From Actinomycetota bacterium (GTDB lineage: Bacteria; Actinomycetota; Humimicrobiia; Humimicrobiales; Humimicrobiaceae): DNA of 22,137 nt. Each line of letters opens with the position of its first letter. Position 1 is the stretch's first letter. The stretch spans positions 1-22,137 of the forward strand of contig SOKC01000075.1 in NCBI GenBank assembly GCA_004376325.1, written 5' to 3'. Below, one piece after another: positions 1 to 7,601 of this stretch. The translations under genes were made by a program, and so were the position numbers. The notes beneath the pieces were generated by a model that was not told the origin of the DNA, made no database searches, and saw only the letters and a list, made by a program, of their open reading frames with translations.

Positions 1-1
1 C

Positions 2-1117
2 GAACTTACCGGTGCTGCAATTATACCTATATTTGACTTATTTCATTTATATTCTCTAAAACTGCAAAATGCTCCGGAATTTGTAAATGGATATAGATTT
101 CTAACTATACCTGATTTGTTTAACTATTTTTTAACTGGCAGAACCTATAATGAATATACCAGAATAACAACCAGCATAATGTATAACCAGAAAGAAGGTA
201 GATGGGAAGATAGAATATTTGATAAGTTAGATCTTCCTAGAGATATATTTCCTGATATTATTAACCCAGGGGAAAAAATTGGTAATATTTCAAATAAGTT
301 ATGCAGTGAGCTAGAAATAGAGACTATGCCAGTAATAGCCCCTGCGGCACATGATACATCCTCAGCAGTGGCAGGTATACCGGTAGTGAATAAAAATAAG
401 AATTGGGCATTTATAAGTATGGGGACCTGGTGCATTATTGGCAAGGAAACAGAAAGTCCTATAATAAATGACCAGGCTTTTAATGCTGGCTTTTCAAATG
501 AAGGTGGGGTTGAAGGAATAAATTTATTTGTTAATCATATAACTGGGCTATGGATAATTCAACAGTGTAGAGAAAAATGGATTAAAGATAGTAGTAAACT
601 CATATCCTGGGAGGAGATAGTTAAACTGTCTTCAACTGCTAGGCCATTTAAATCATTTATTAATGTCAATGGCCCAATATTTGCACAAACTCAAGTAGAT
701 ATGCCTAAAACAATAAATAAATATTGTAAAGATAAAGGTCAAGCTCTTCCAGAAAGTATAGGTGAGATTTCAAGGTGTATTTATGAGAGTATTGCAATGA
801 AGTTTAAGCATGATCTTAATAAGTTAGAAGAACTAACAGGTAAAAAAATAGAAATTATTCATCTAATGGGTGGAGGAATTCAAAATAAACTTCTATGTCA
901 ATGGACTGCTGATGCTACAGGAACTCCAGTTATAGCTGGTCCAACTGAAACAACATCAGTTGGGAACTTGATTATGCAACTTAAAGCATCTGGTGAGATA
1001 AAGACTCTGGGCGAGGGAAGAGCAATATCTCTAAATTCTTCTATAGTATCTAATTATAAACCTGAAAATAGAGACAGATGGGATGAAGAATATAGCAAGT
1101 ATTTAAAAATATTGTGA
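2..1117 (+). CDS. rhaB: FGGY-family carbohydrate kinase, rhamnulokinase-like (5' end outside window)
   Basis: The frame is open from base 2, so the gene enters from the left. About 371 residues are visible, against roughly 480-490 for rhamnulokinases, so about 110 N-terminal residues are missing. The family phosphorylates a ketose (L-rhamnulose, sometimes L-fuculose) at C1 with ATP in the cytoplasm. Visible family signatures are IPDLFNYFLTG and NEYTR in the first domain, PAAHDTSSAV carrying the probable catalytic Asp, MGTW in a nucleotide-binding turn, and HLMGGGIQNKLLCQWTADAT followed by TETTSVGN near the C-terminus. These match RhaB more closely than xylulokinase or glycerol kinase, from memory of the families. 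It ends at TGA 1115-1117, and 410 bp separate it from the next plus-strand gene, so it is probably a separate transcription unit. A fuculokinase role is possible given the fucose isomerase further on. Confidence 0.82.
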   Translation, partial: ELTGAAIIPIFDLFHLYSLKLQNAPEFVNGYRFLTIPDLFNYFLTGRTYNEYTRITTSIMYNQKEGRWEDRIFDKLDLPRDIFPDIINPGEKIGNISNKLCSELEIETMPVIAPAAHDTSSAVAGIPVVNKNKNWAFISMGTWCIIGKETESPIINDQAFNAGFSNEGGVEGINLFVNHITGLWIIQQCREKWIKDSSKLISWEEIVKLSSTARPFKSFINVNGPIFAQTQVDMPKTINKYCKDKGQALPESIGEISRCIYESIAMKFKHDLNKLEELTGKKIEIIHLMGGGIQNKLLCQWTADATGTPVIAGPTETTSVGNLIMQLKASGEIKTLGEGRAISLNSSIVSNYKPENRDRWDEEYSKYLKIL

Positions 1118-1304
1118 AAATTTATATAGAACTTTATAGACAGTCTACTTATAGAATAAATACAAAATAGTCATACAAGATAAATAATGTTAGGTTACAG
1201 GTTTAATCTGCTGGTATTGTATTACGGCTAGCCTAAATAAAAAAATTGATTGATATAGTTGTTATAATTTTACAAATAAACATAATTTTACTAATCATCT
1301 AAAT

Positions 1305-1439
1305 CCAGGTATTTATATTTTTAGTTCTTTCCATAAGTAATTCTTTAAATACAGCATTATTTTTATATAAATGTCACAACTCATTTATTAGATTTTTATG
1401 TAGTATATCAATGTTTAGATAAATTTCCTCCTCCTTTAT
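1305..1439 (-). pseudogene. Possible remnant of a second SorE-like zinc dehydrogenase (C-terminal end only)
   Basis: The minus-strand frame starting at base 1439 reads IKEEEIYLNIDIL, then one in-frame stop, then HLYKNN and AVFKELLMERTKNINTW. The intact dehydrogenase at 4985-6247 has IYTNI (residues 367-371) and NPLFKEIYRITKKNRGLW ending at residue 405. IYxNI, NxxFKE, KN and the Trp all align. The F-to-W distance is identical (15 residues) and the IY-to-F distance differs by one residue. The frame has one internal stop and another just after the Trp, so it is not a working gene. I read it as a relic of an antisense paralogue. The alignment was made by eye over 40 residues and could be chance. 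Confidence 0.35.
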
Positions 1440-1467
1440 TTGATAAAAGTGTTTTTTATAATTAATA

Positions 1468-1516
1468 TGATATAAAATGTAATAATTATTTGATATAATA
1501 TGATATATATGATATA
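1468..1516. promoter_or_regulatory. Iterated TGATATA boxes, candidate DeoR operator and promoter region
   Basis: TGATATA occurs at 1468, 1491, 1501 and 1510, with an outlying copy at 1251. The last three starts are 10 and 9 bp apart, about one helical turn. TTGATA at 1490-1495, 17 bp from TATATT at 1513-1518, could be a sigma-A promoter embedded in the boxes. That would put the transcript start almost on the ATG at 1528. DeoR-type repressors often bind repeated short boxes at their own promoter. The region is very AT-rich, which lowers the weight of these matches. Confidence 0.4.
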
Positions 1517-1527
1517 TTTGTAACAAA

Positions 1528-2298
1528 ATGGAAGAAAATAATAATCAGAATAATTTATCAAAAATCGAAAGACAGAGGACTATACTCAATCTTTTAACAG
1601 ATAAAACATCAATAACTCTGATGGAGATAGAAAATTATCTTGACTGCTCACGTATTACAATTCAAAGAGATCTTGTTGAACTTGAAAATAAGGGTCTTTT
1701 AAATAGGGTGCATGGTGGGGCCACACTTAAGAATTTTGATCTGGCAAATTATGGCCATGATAAAAGACTGCTTATTCAATCTGATAAAAAAAAGAAAATT
1801 GCTAAAAAAGTTATTTCATTAATCAAATCAGATATGTATATCTTTATGGATGCTTCCTCAACCAGCTATTTCTTATCTGAGCAAATCTTTCCTGATAATG
1901 TTCGGGTTGTAACTTCGGGAATTGATACCTTTCTCAATTTACAGAAAAATAAAAACATCCAGGTGGTTCTCACAGGAGGAAAAATAAATCCGCTGAATCG
2001 AACACTTGTTGGCCCTGAAGCTATATCCATTATAAAACAGTTTCATTTTAATATTGCTTTTTTTTCCGCAGACTCGATTATTAAAAATAAAGGTGTTTAC
2101 TCATCAGATGAAGAGGCAGCAGCAGTTGCTAGTGCTGGTATTGAGCATAGTAATAAAAGAATTCTCCTGTTCGATTCTTCAAAGGTTCATATACACGGAG
2201 GAGCTAAAGTTTGCGACTTGGATGTTGTTGACAATATTGTGACTGATGATGTCAGAAATCCCCATATATTAAGTCTTTTTGAAGGAAAAATACTATGA
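1528..2298 (+). CDS. DeoR-family transcriptional regulator of sugar metabolism
   Basis: 256 residues, the normal DeoR length. An N-terminal winged helix (about residues 12-65) carries ERQRTILNLL, then LDCSRITIQRDLVELENKGLLNRVHGG, the DeoR recognition helix and wing. The remainder is the sugar-phosphate-sensing DeoRC domain, with the family motifs TSGIDTFLNL, VLTGGKINP, LVGPEA and LLFDSSKV. These regulators usually repress an adjacent catabolic operon and are released by a phosphorylated sugar. The ATG at 1528 has no Shine-Dalgarno sequence. I keep it because the next in-frame Met would cut into the DNA-binding helices. Its stop overlaps the ATG of the next gene (ATGA), so it is probably the first gene of, and local regulator for, the operon that follows. 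Confidence 0.9.
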   Translation: MEENNNQNNLSKIERQRTILNLLTDKTSITLMEIENYLDCSRITIQRDLVELENKGLLNRVHGGATLKNFDLANYGHDKRLLIQSDKKKKIAKKVISLIKSDMYIFMDASSTSYFLSEQIFPDNVRVVTSGIDTFLNLQKNKNIQVVLTGGKINPLNRTLVGPEAISIIKQFHFNIAFFSADSIIKNKGVYSSDEEAAAVASAGIEHSNKRILLFDSSKVHIHGGAKVCDLDVVDNIVTDDVRNPHILSLFEGKIL

Positions 2299-3638
2299 GT
2301 GCTGTGATGGATAGGATCGATGATAAAATTTCTTTTAAACCGGTTCCTTATTCCCGAGAGGATGTTATAAGAATAGCGCCAGCTTTAAGGATGTTGCTAA
2401 GAAAAAATGAAACTTCGATTGTAGTTTTTAAAACTAATGACCTTGTTTCGCAGTATATAGAGGATGAAAAAGAATTCTATTCTATCTTTTCGCCAATAAA
2501 AAATAATCAGATACTAAATAAAATACTCATCCCGGCTTATATAGTTAAATATAAAGATATTGATAAACAATACAGGGTAATTAAAGAAGAACTAAATAGA
2601 CGGATGGATATAAATATTATCACTATCCAGGACACTGGTGTTTTTAGCTGGGGAGGAACAAAAGTAGCAGCAGATAAACGAATGGCTCTTTTTCTAGATC
2701 TAGTGAAAGTTAAGAAATATAGTTCCCTTAACAACAAAATCAACTTTAGTGAGATAGAAAATACTCTTTTTCAAAGCTATGGCAAAGTGGTTCTTGAATC
2801 TCAAAGAGTAGAAAAGAACTTATCGGAAAAAATTGCCATTGTAACAGGTGCTGCACAAGGATTTGGTAAAGGTATTGCAGAATCACTGGCAAAAGAGGGG
2901 GCTAATGTTATTTTAGCAGATTTAAATGAAGATATGGCAAGGGAAAATGCTTCAAAATTGAATAGAGAATATGGTCAGGGAAAATTTTTAGCTTTGGAAG
3001 TGGATGTTGCAAATGAGGATTATGTGAAAAATATGATTTGGGAGACTGTAGCAGAATATGGAGGTATCGATATTTTTATCAGTAATGCAGGGGTTCTTAA
3101 GGCAGGGAGCCTGGAGAGTATGGATCTGGAAAGTTTTGAGCTTTCCACTAAAGTAAACTACACAGCATTCTTTCTCTGTACCAAGTATGCTTCTGAGCCT
3201 ATGAAAATCCAATACCGTTTTTGCAAGGATTACTTTTCTGATATCATTCAGATAAACTCAAAGTCCGGTCTTGAAGGAAGCAAAAAGAATTTTGCCTATG
3301 CTGGCAGTAAGTTTGGAGGGATAGGTCTAACCCAGAGTTTTGCTCTTGAACTCATGGAATATAATATTAAGGTGAATGCAGTCTGCCCCGGAAATTTTTT
3401 TGAAGGTCCCCTTTGGTCTGATCCTGAAGAAGGACTTTTTATTCAGTATTTAAGATCCAATAAAGTCCCTGGTGCAAGAACTATAAAAGATGTCCGAAAA
3501 TTCTATGAAAGCAAAATTCCTATGAAACGGGGATGTCAAATAGAAGATATAGCTAAAGCTATTTTTTATATCATTGACCAGAAATATGAGACGGGTCAGG
3601 TTATTCCAGTAACTGGTGGCCAGATTATGCTTAAATAA
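2295..3638 (+). CDS. Two-part SDR dehydrogenase: aldolase-like N-terminal module plus NAD-dependent SDR domain
   Basis: 447 residues. Residues about 177-447 form a complete short-chain dehydrogenase: TGAAQGFG cofactor loop (184-191), Asp209 after the second strand (suggesting NAD rather than NADP), SNAG (263-266), Ser322/Ser324, and the Tyr335-Lys339 pair in YAGSK. Residues 1-175 are not SDR. They resemble the C-terminal module of the class II aldolase encoded at 11455-12567: TGVF at 114 and LFLD at 132 here, TGVF at 308 and LFLD at 326 there, with the same 18-residue spacing. The layout recalls rhamnulose-phosphate aldolase/lactaldehyde dehydrogenase fusions without the aldolase catalytic half, and proteins annotated as sorbitol-6-phosphate 2-dehydrogenase. 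Likely reaction: NAD-linked oxidation of a polyol phosphate or hydroxyaldehyde. It overlaps the regulator by 4 bp and has an AAGGA ribosome site. Confidence 0.8.
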   Translation: MSAVMDRIDDKISFKPVPYSREDVIRIAPALRMLLRKNETSIVVFKTNDLVSQYIEDEKEFYSIFSPIKNNQILNKILIPAYIVKYKDIDKQYRVIKEELNRRMDINIITIQDTGVFSWGGTKVAADKRMALFLDLVKVKKYSSLNNKINFSEIENTLFQSYGKVVLESQRVEKNLSEKIAIVTGAAQGFGKGIAESLAKEGANVILADLNEDMARENASKLNREYGQGKFLALEVDVANEDYVKNMIWETVAEYGGIDIFISNAGVLKAGSLESMDLESFELSTKVNYTAFFLCTKYASEPMKIQYRFCKDYFSDIIQINSKSGLEGSKKNFAYAGSKFGGIGLTQSFALELMEYNIKVNAVCPGNFFEGPLWSDPEEGLFIQYLRSNKVPGARTIKDVRKFYESKIPMKRGCQIEDIAKAIFYIIDQKYETGQVIPVTGGQIMLK

Positions 3639-3674
3639 TCCAAACTACTAATTTTACAATACATTTAAATAAAT

Positions 3675-4988
3675 ATGGTAGTAGAAATAGATAATAAAAT
3701 TATTAAATATCAGGAGCTCTTAAATGATAGAGACCCTAAAAAACGTCTGAATAATTTAAGGTCGATTTTGGAAGAGGAAAAAGCTGAACAGCTGCCAAGA
3801 AAACAGTTGGATTATTATATTAATAATCATATTCATACAACCTTCTCTTTTTCATACTATACACCTGTTATGTCCATGTGGATGTCTTCACGCTACGGAT
3901 TACAAATAGCAGGTATTATGGATCACAATACTATTAGTGGTGCCAGGGAATTTATGTTGGCCGGTAAAATAGCAGGAATTCCTACAACTAAAGGTGTGGA
4001 ATGCAGAGCAGATTTTTCAAAAACTCTACTTAAAGGTAGATTTATAAATAATCCTGATCAGAGATCTATAGCATACGTAGCTATTCATGGAATTTCTGAT
4101 TGCCAAATTGACAGAATAAATTCCTTTTTTGCTAAATATAGAAGGGAGCGGAATAAACGAAACATATTAATGGTACAACGCTTGAATGAGATATTAGAAC
4201 CTGTCTCGTTATCTTTAGATTTTTATCATGATGTTTTACCGCTTTCCTATGCACAGTATGGGGGAACTGTAACAGAAAGGCATATACTTTTTGCCCTCGC
4301 CCAGAAAATCATGACAAGGTTTTCAAAAGGAAGAGAAGTGATAGAGTTTTTACAGAATAAGTTTAAAATGAAAATTTCTAATAGAAACCTCACTTACCTG
4401 GAAGATAAAAAAAATGATTTTTATGCATATGATATTCTAAATGTTTTAAAAAGCAATCTGGTAGAAAAATTCTATATTGATGCGACCACAGAGTGTCCTG
4501 ATGTTAAAGATGTCTTAACTCTAGCTGATGAAACAGGATCTATATCTGCCTATGCTTATTTAGGTGATGTTACTGAATCTGTAACCGGTGATAAAAAAGC
4601 TCAGAAGTTTGAAGATGCTTACCTGGAATTACTCTTTGATGTGATTAAGAAGCTAGGCTTTAAGGCTGTTACTTATATGCCTACAAGGAACAGTATTACT
4701 CAGATAAAACGTGTCCAGTGCTTATGTAAAAAATATGGCTTTTTCCAGATCTGTGGTGAGGATATAAATTCCCCCAGACAGTCCTTTATCTGTGAAATCC
4801 TGAAAGACCAGGAATTGCATAATCTTGTGGATGCAGCATGGGCACTAATTGGTCATGAAAAAAGAGTAGAGGAAGATTTAGATGAAGGTCTTTTCTCAAG
4901 AAAGATGATAAAAAAATACCCGGATTTAAATGAGCGAGTTCAGGTATTTAAAAAAGCAGGTAAAAATAGAGTAAGGGAAAGAGTATGA
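3675..4988 (+). CDS. PHP-domain protein, putative metal-dependent phosphoesterase
   Basis: 437 residues, longer than single-domain PHP phosphoesterases of about 280. The PHP metal motifs are at the start: HIH (His52, His54), DHNT (Asp83, His84), GVEC (Glu109) and AIHG (His138). A later GEDINSPRQSF is the right kind of motif for the last metal ligands. No DNA polymerase or membrane segment is present, so I expect a cytoplasmic trinuclear-metal phosphatase or phosphodiesterase. Its substrate cannot be read from sequence. Lying between two sugar-phosphate dehydrogenase genes, it may remove phosphate from a pathway intermediate. Only 36 bp separate it from the preceding gene, and its stop overlaps the next ATG (ATGA). 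The ATG at 3675 lacks a Shine-Dalgarno sequence (only ATTTAAATAAAT upstream), unlike its downstream neighbours. Confidence 0.78.
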   Translation: MVVEIDNKIIKYQELLNDRDPKKRLNNLRSILEEEKAEQLPRKQLDYYINNHIHTTFSFSYYTPVMSMWMSSRYGLQIAGIMDHNTISGAREFMLAGKIAGIPTTKGVECRADFSKTLLKGRFINNPDQRSIAYVAIHGISDCQIDRINSFFAKYRRERNKRNILMVQRLNEILEPVSLSLDFYHDVLPLSYAQYGGTVTERHILFALAQKIMTRFSKGREVIEFLQNKFKMKISNRNLTYLEDKKNDFYAYDILNVLKSNLVEKFYIDATTECPDVKDVLTLADETGSISAYAYLGDVTESVTGDKKAQKFEDAYLELLFDVIKKLGFKAVTYMPTRNSITQIKRVQCLCKKYGFFQICGEDINSPRQSFICEILKDQELHNLVDAAWALIGHEKRVEEDLDEGLFSRKMIKKYPDLNERVQVFKKAGKNRVRERV

Positions 4989-6247
4989 AAACAAAAGCTG
5001 TACGGTTATATGGTAAATATGATTTACGAATGGAAGAATTTGAACTCCCACCTTTAAAGGAAGATGAGATCTTAGCCCATATCGTTTCTAATAGTATCTG
5101 TATGTCTTGCCATAAAGCGGCAGAACAGGGAGCCGGTCATAAACGGGTTCCTGAAGATATCAGCAAAAATCCCATTATCATTGGTCATGAGTTTAGCGGC
5201 TATATTGTTGAAGTAGGCAGGAAGTGGCAGAAACAATTTTCTTCTGGTGATAAGTTTTCTATACAACCGGCTTTGAACTATAAGGGAGGCCTTTATGCTC
5301 CTGGATATTCATACAAGTATATGGGGGGTAATGCTAGTTATATAATCATACCCAATGAAGTAATGGAATGCCAGTGCCTGTTAAAATATGATGGTGAGGG
5401 TTATTTTCCTGCTTCTTTGTCTGAACCTATGTCCTGTATTGTTGGAGCTTTTAACGCAAGCTATCATACGACACCAGGTTCTTATGTTCACCATATGGGG
5501 ATTAAAAAGGGAGGTAATATGGCTTTGCTTGCAAGTGCAGGACCAATGGGGCTGGGAGCTTTGGATTACGCCATCCATTCGGAGAATAAACCCATGCTTC
5601 TTGTAGTAATAGATATTGATGAAAAACGCCTGCAATGGGCAGAAAGCATTTTCCCACCCAATGAAGCAAGTCAAGAGGGTGTAAAACTTGTATATGTAAA
5701 TTCCTTAAAAATCAGTGATACTGGAGCCCATCTTCTGGAATACACAGACGGTGAGGGTTTTGATGATGTGTTTATTTTTGCTCCTGTGGAATCCCTTATC
5801 GAGTTAGGAGATGCTATTCTTAAACCTCATGGCTGTCTTAATTTTTTTGCAGGTCCTGGCAATCCCCAGTTCACTGCAAGAATTAATTTTTATAATATCC
5901 ATTACAATTCAACACATATTGCTGGCACTAGCGGTGGTAATACAGAGGATATGAGGATAGCTTTAAATTTAATGGAGCAAAATGTGGTGAAACCTGCTGT
6001 TATGATAACTCATATTGGAGGATTAAACGCAGTGGCAGATACTATTATAAATCTTCCTCAAATTCCGGGCGGAAAAAAATTAATTTATACCAACATAAAG
6101 CTGGATCTGACAGCATTAGAAGATTTTAAGAATTTGCAGAATAGAAATCCACTATTTAAAGAGATTTACCGTATTACAAAAAAAAATAGAGGACTCTGGT
6201 CTTTAGAAGCAGAGGAATATTTATTGGCAAATGCTGAAAAAATATAA
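4985..6247 (+). CDS. SorE-type zinc-binding dehydrogenase, L-sorbose-1-phosphate reductase-like
   Basis: 420 residues of the medium-chain dehydrogenase superfamily. The N-terminal catalytic domain has ICMSCHKA with Cys39 as probable zinc ligand, GHEF (His68, Glu69) and SEPMSC, whose Glu would complete the site. I see no four-cysteine structural-zinc lobe. The nucleotide domain contains ASAGPMGLGALDYA. The stretch KAVRLYG, the IQPALNYKG segment and the C-terminal LEAEEYLLANAEKI are typical of the group annotated as L-sorbose-1-phosphate reductase, as I recall it. SorE converts L-sorbose-1-phosphate and D-glucitol-6-phosphate; a sorbitol-6-phosphate dehydrogenase then gives fructose-6-phosphate, and the SDR in this operon could fill that step. 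Good ribosome site AAGGGA before ATG 4985. The true substrate may be another ketose phosphate. Confidence 0.82.
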   Translation: MKTKAVRLYGKYDLRMEEFELPPLKEDEILAHIVSNSICMSCHKAAEQGAGHKRVPEDISKNPIIIGHEFSGYIVEVGRKWQKQFSSGDKFSIQPALNYKGGLYAPGYSYKYMGGNASYIIIPNEVMECQCLLKYDGEGYFPASLSEPMSCIVGAFNASYHTTPGSYVHHMGIKKGGNMALLASAGPMGLGALDYAIHSENKPMLLVVIDIDEKRLQWAESIFPPNEASQEGVKLVYVNSLKISDTGAHLLEYTDGEGFDDVFIFAPVESLIELGDAILKPHGCLNFFAGPGNPQFTARINFYNIHYNSTHIAGTSGGNTEDMRIALNLMEQNVVKPAVMITHIGGLNAVADTIINLPQIPGGKKLIYTNIKLDLTALEDFKNLQNRNPLFKEIYRITKKNRGLWSLEAEEYLLANAEKI

Positions 6248-6261
6248 TTAAGGAGTATAAG

Positions 6262-7584
6262 GTGGTTACACCAGTAATAATCCCCAGGTTAGGGAATACT
6301 GTTGAATCCTGTATTATCGGATCCTGGGAAAAAAAAGAGGGTGAAAAGATAAAAAAGGGTGATACACTTCTTGAAATTGAGACTGATAAAACTACTTTTG
6401 AAGTGGAGGCTCCTGCTGACGGTATTCTCCTGGGGGCCTTTTTTAAAGAGGGAGATATAGTTCCTGTACTGGCCAATATTGCTGTGATTGGGGATAAAGG
6501 TGAAGAATTTGAATCCTACAGACCTAAACCTGAAGAAGCAAAAAAGGAGCTCTCTGAACAACCGGTTAAAGAAAAAGATGAAGAAGAAAAAGAAATACCT
6601 AGGGTTGAAAAAGAAACTACAGTAGACCAGCAAGCAGTTAGAGAAGAGGACTGGACATCCGGGGGGATCAGTCCAAGGGCAAAACAATTTGCGATGGCAC
6701 ATAATGTTAATCTGGATAAGATTGCAGGTAGTGGTCCGCATGGCAGAACACTGGAAAGGGATGTGATCAAATATTTCCATACTACTCCCCGATCCTCAAG
6801 TCTGGCAGGGAAATTACTGAATGAAGGCTGGACACACAAGAACACATACAGCGGTATAGGTGGCATGATTATAAGGAAAGATCTGAGGCAGCCAGGTAAA
6901 AAGTTATCCACTATCCGTACTACAATTGCTAAGCATATGCATTCTTCTCTTATGGGAACTGCACAGTATACAATTACTATCTCTGCCCGGGCTGATGCTA
7001 TATTATCCCTGCGGAAAAAGATTAAAGGTATGACGGTTGAGCATTTACTACCTGATATAACCATAAACGATATGGTTATGTATGCTGTTATTTATACACT
7101 CGTTTCTTATCCTGAATTTAATGCTGAATTTATTGACGGTAAAGTGTACCAGTATGAAGATATCAATTTAGCCTTTGCATGTGATACACCCAGGGGACTA
7201 ATGGTGCCAGTTATCAGGAGTGCACAGAAACTCTCTTTAAGAGAACTTTCCCTGGCTGTTGAAAAGTTGTCAAATGAAGCAATCTCGGGAAATATAGCTC
7301 CTGATGATTTGACGGGGGGTACCATTACAACCACAAATATAGGTAGTATGGGTATTGAATATTTTACGCCGATTCTTAATACTCCACAGGTTGCTGTTTT
7401 AGGAATATGTAATATAGATTTAAAACCGGTTAAAATTGGTAAAGATGTGCAATTTATTGAACATATAAAACTTTGTTTAACCGTAGATCACCAGGTGATT
7501 GATGGCGCACTAGCTGCAAGGTTTTTGAGAGCTTTAAAAGATAATATCGAAAACTTCATAAATATTGCTGGATTAAATATTTAA
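6262..7584 (+). CDS. Dihydrolipoyl acyltransferase (E2) of a 2-oxoacid/acetoin-type dehydrogenase complex
   Basis: 440 residues, GTG start chosen because AAGGAG at 6250-6255 sits 6 bp upstream. Domain order: one lipoyl domain (about 1-80) with the lipoylated Lys43 in ETDKTTFEVEAP; a charged Glu/Lys linker (85-130); the peripheral subunit-binding domain (136-172, ISPRAKQFAMA to ERDVIKYF) that holds E1 or E3; and the acyltransferase core from about residue 205 with DHQVIDGA, His410 being the catalytic histidine. It would move the acyl group made by E1 from lipoate to CoA and form the core of the complex. It lies 14 bp after the SorE-like gene and is followed immediately by E3 and E1, so the operon encodes a complete dedicated complex. 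Sequence alone does not separate pyruvate, branched-chain and acetoin specificity. Confidence 0.92.
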   Translation: MVTPVIIPRLGNTVESCIIGSWEKKEGEKIKKGDTLLEIETDKTTFEVEAPADGILLGAFFKEGDIVPVLANIAVIGDKGEEFESYRPKPEEAKKELSEQPVKEKDEEEKEIPRVEKETTVDQQAVREEDWTSGGISPRAKQFAMAHNVNLDKIAGSGPHGRTLERDVIKYFHTTPRSSSLAGKLLNEGWTHKNTYSGIGGMIIRKDLRQPGKKLSTIRTTIAKHMHSSLMGTAQYTITISARADAILSLRKKIKGMTVEHLLPDITINDMVMYAVIYTLVSYPEFNAEFIDGKVYQYEDINLAFACDTPRGLMVPVIRSAQKLSLRELSLAVEKLSNEAISGNIAPDDLTGGTITTTNIGSMGIEYFTPILNTPQVAVLGICNIDLKPVKIGKDVQFIEHIKLCLTVDHQVIDGALAARFLRALKDNIENFINIAGLNI

Positions 7585-7601
7585 GAATGACAGGAGGTAT
7601 T

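Larger units (their letters stand above)
1118..1527. other. AT-rich intergenic region upstream of the DeoR operon
   Basis: No convincing open gene and no classical terminator after the kinase were found. The right part (1468-1516) contains TGATATA repeats near the DeoR start. The middle (1305-1439, minus strand) contains what looks like decayed dehydrogenase coding sequence. A purine-rich AAAGGAGGAGG stretch on the minus strand (about 1426-1436) looks like a strong ribosome-binding site but has no suitable start codon behind it. It may simply be part of the decayed coding sequence. Confidence 0.6.

Noticed and set aside
1225..1234. GGCTAGCC palindrome in the left intergenic region as a terminator
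   Set aside because: There is no loop and only an A-rich tract follows, so it cannot form a usable hairpin.
1468..1516. CRISPR array or replication iterons from the TGATATA copies
   Set aside because: The units are too short and unevenly spaced, with no replication gene or cas gene. An operator is the simpler reading.
6289..7064. Two antisense open frames of 163 and 182 codons on the minus strand inside the E2 gene
   Set aside because: They lie opposite a clear E2 gene, have skewed composition (runs of Phe or Ser) and no recognisable domain or ribosome site. They are shadows of the codon bias of E2.
7587..7601. ATG 7587 as the E3 start
   Set aside because: The AGGAGG would then be inside the coding region. 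ATG 7602 gives the normal E3 N-terminus directly after that site.
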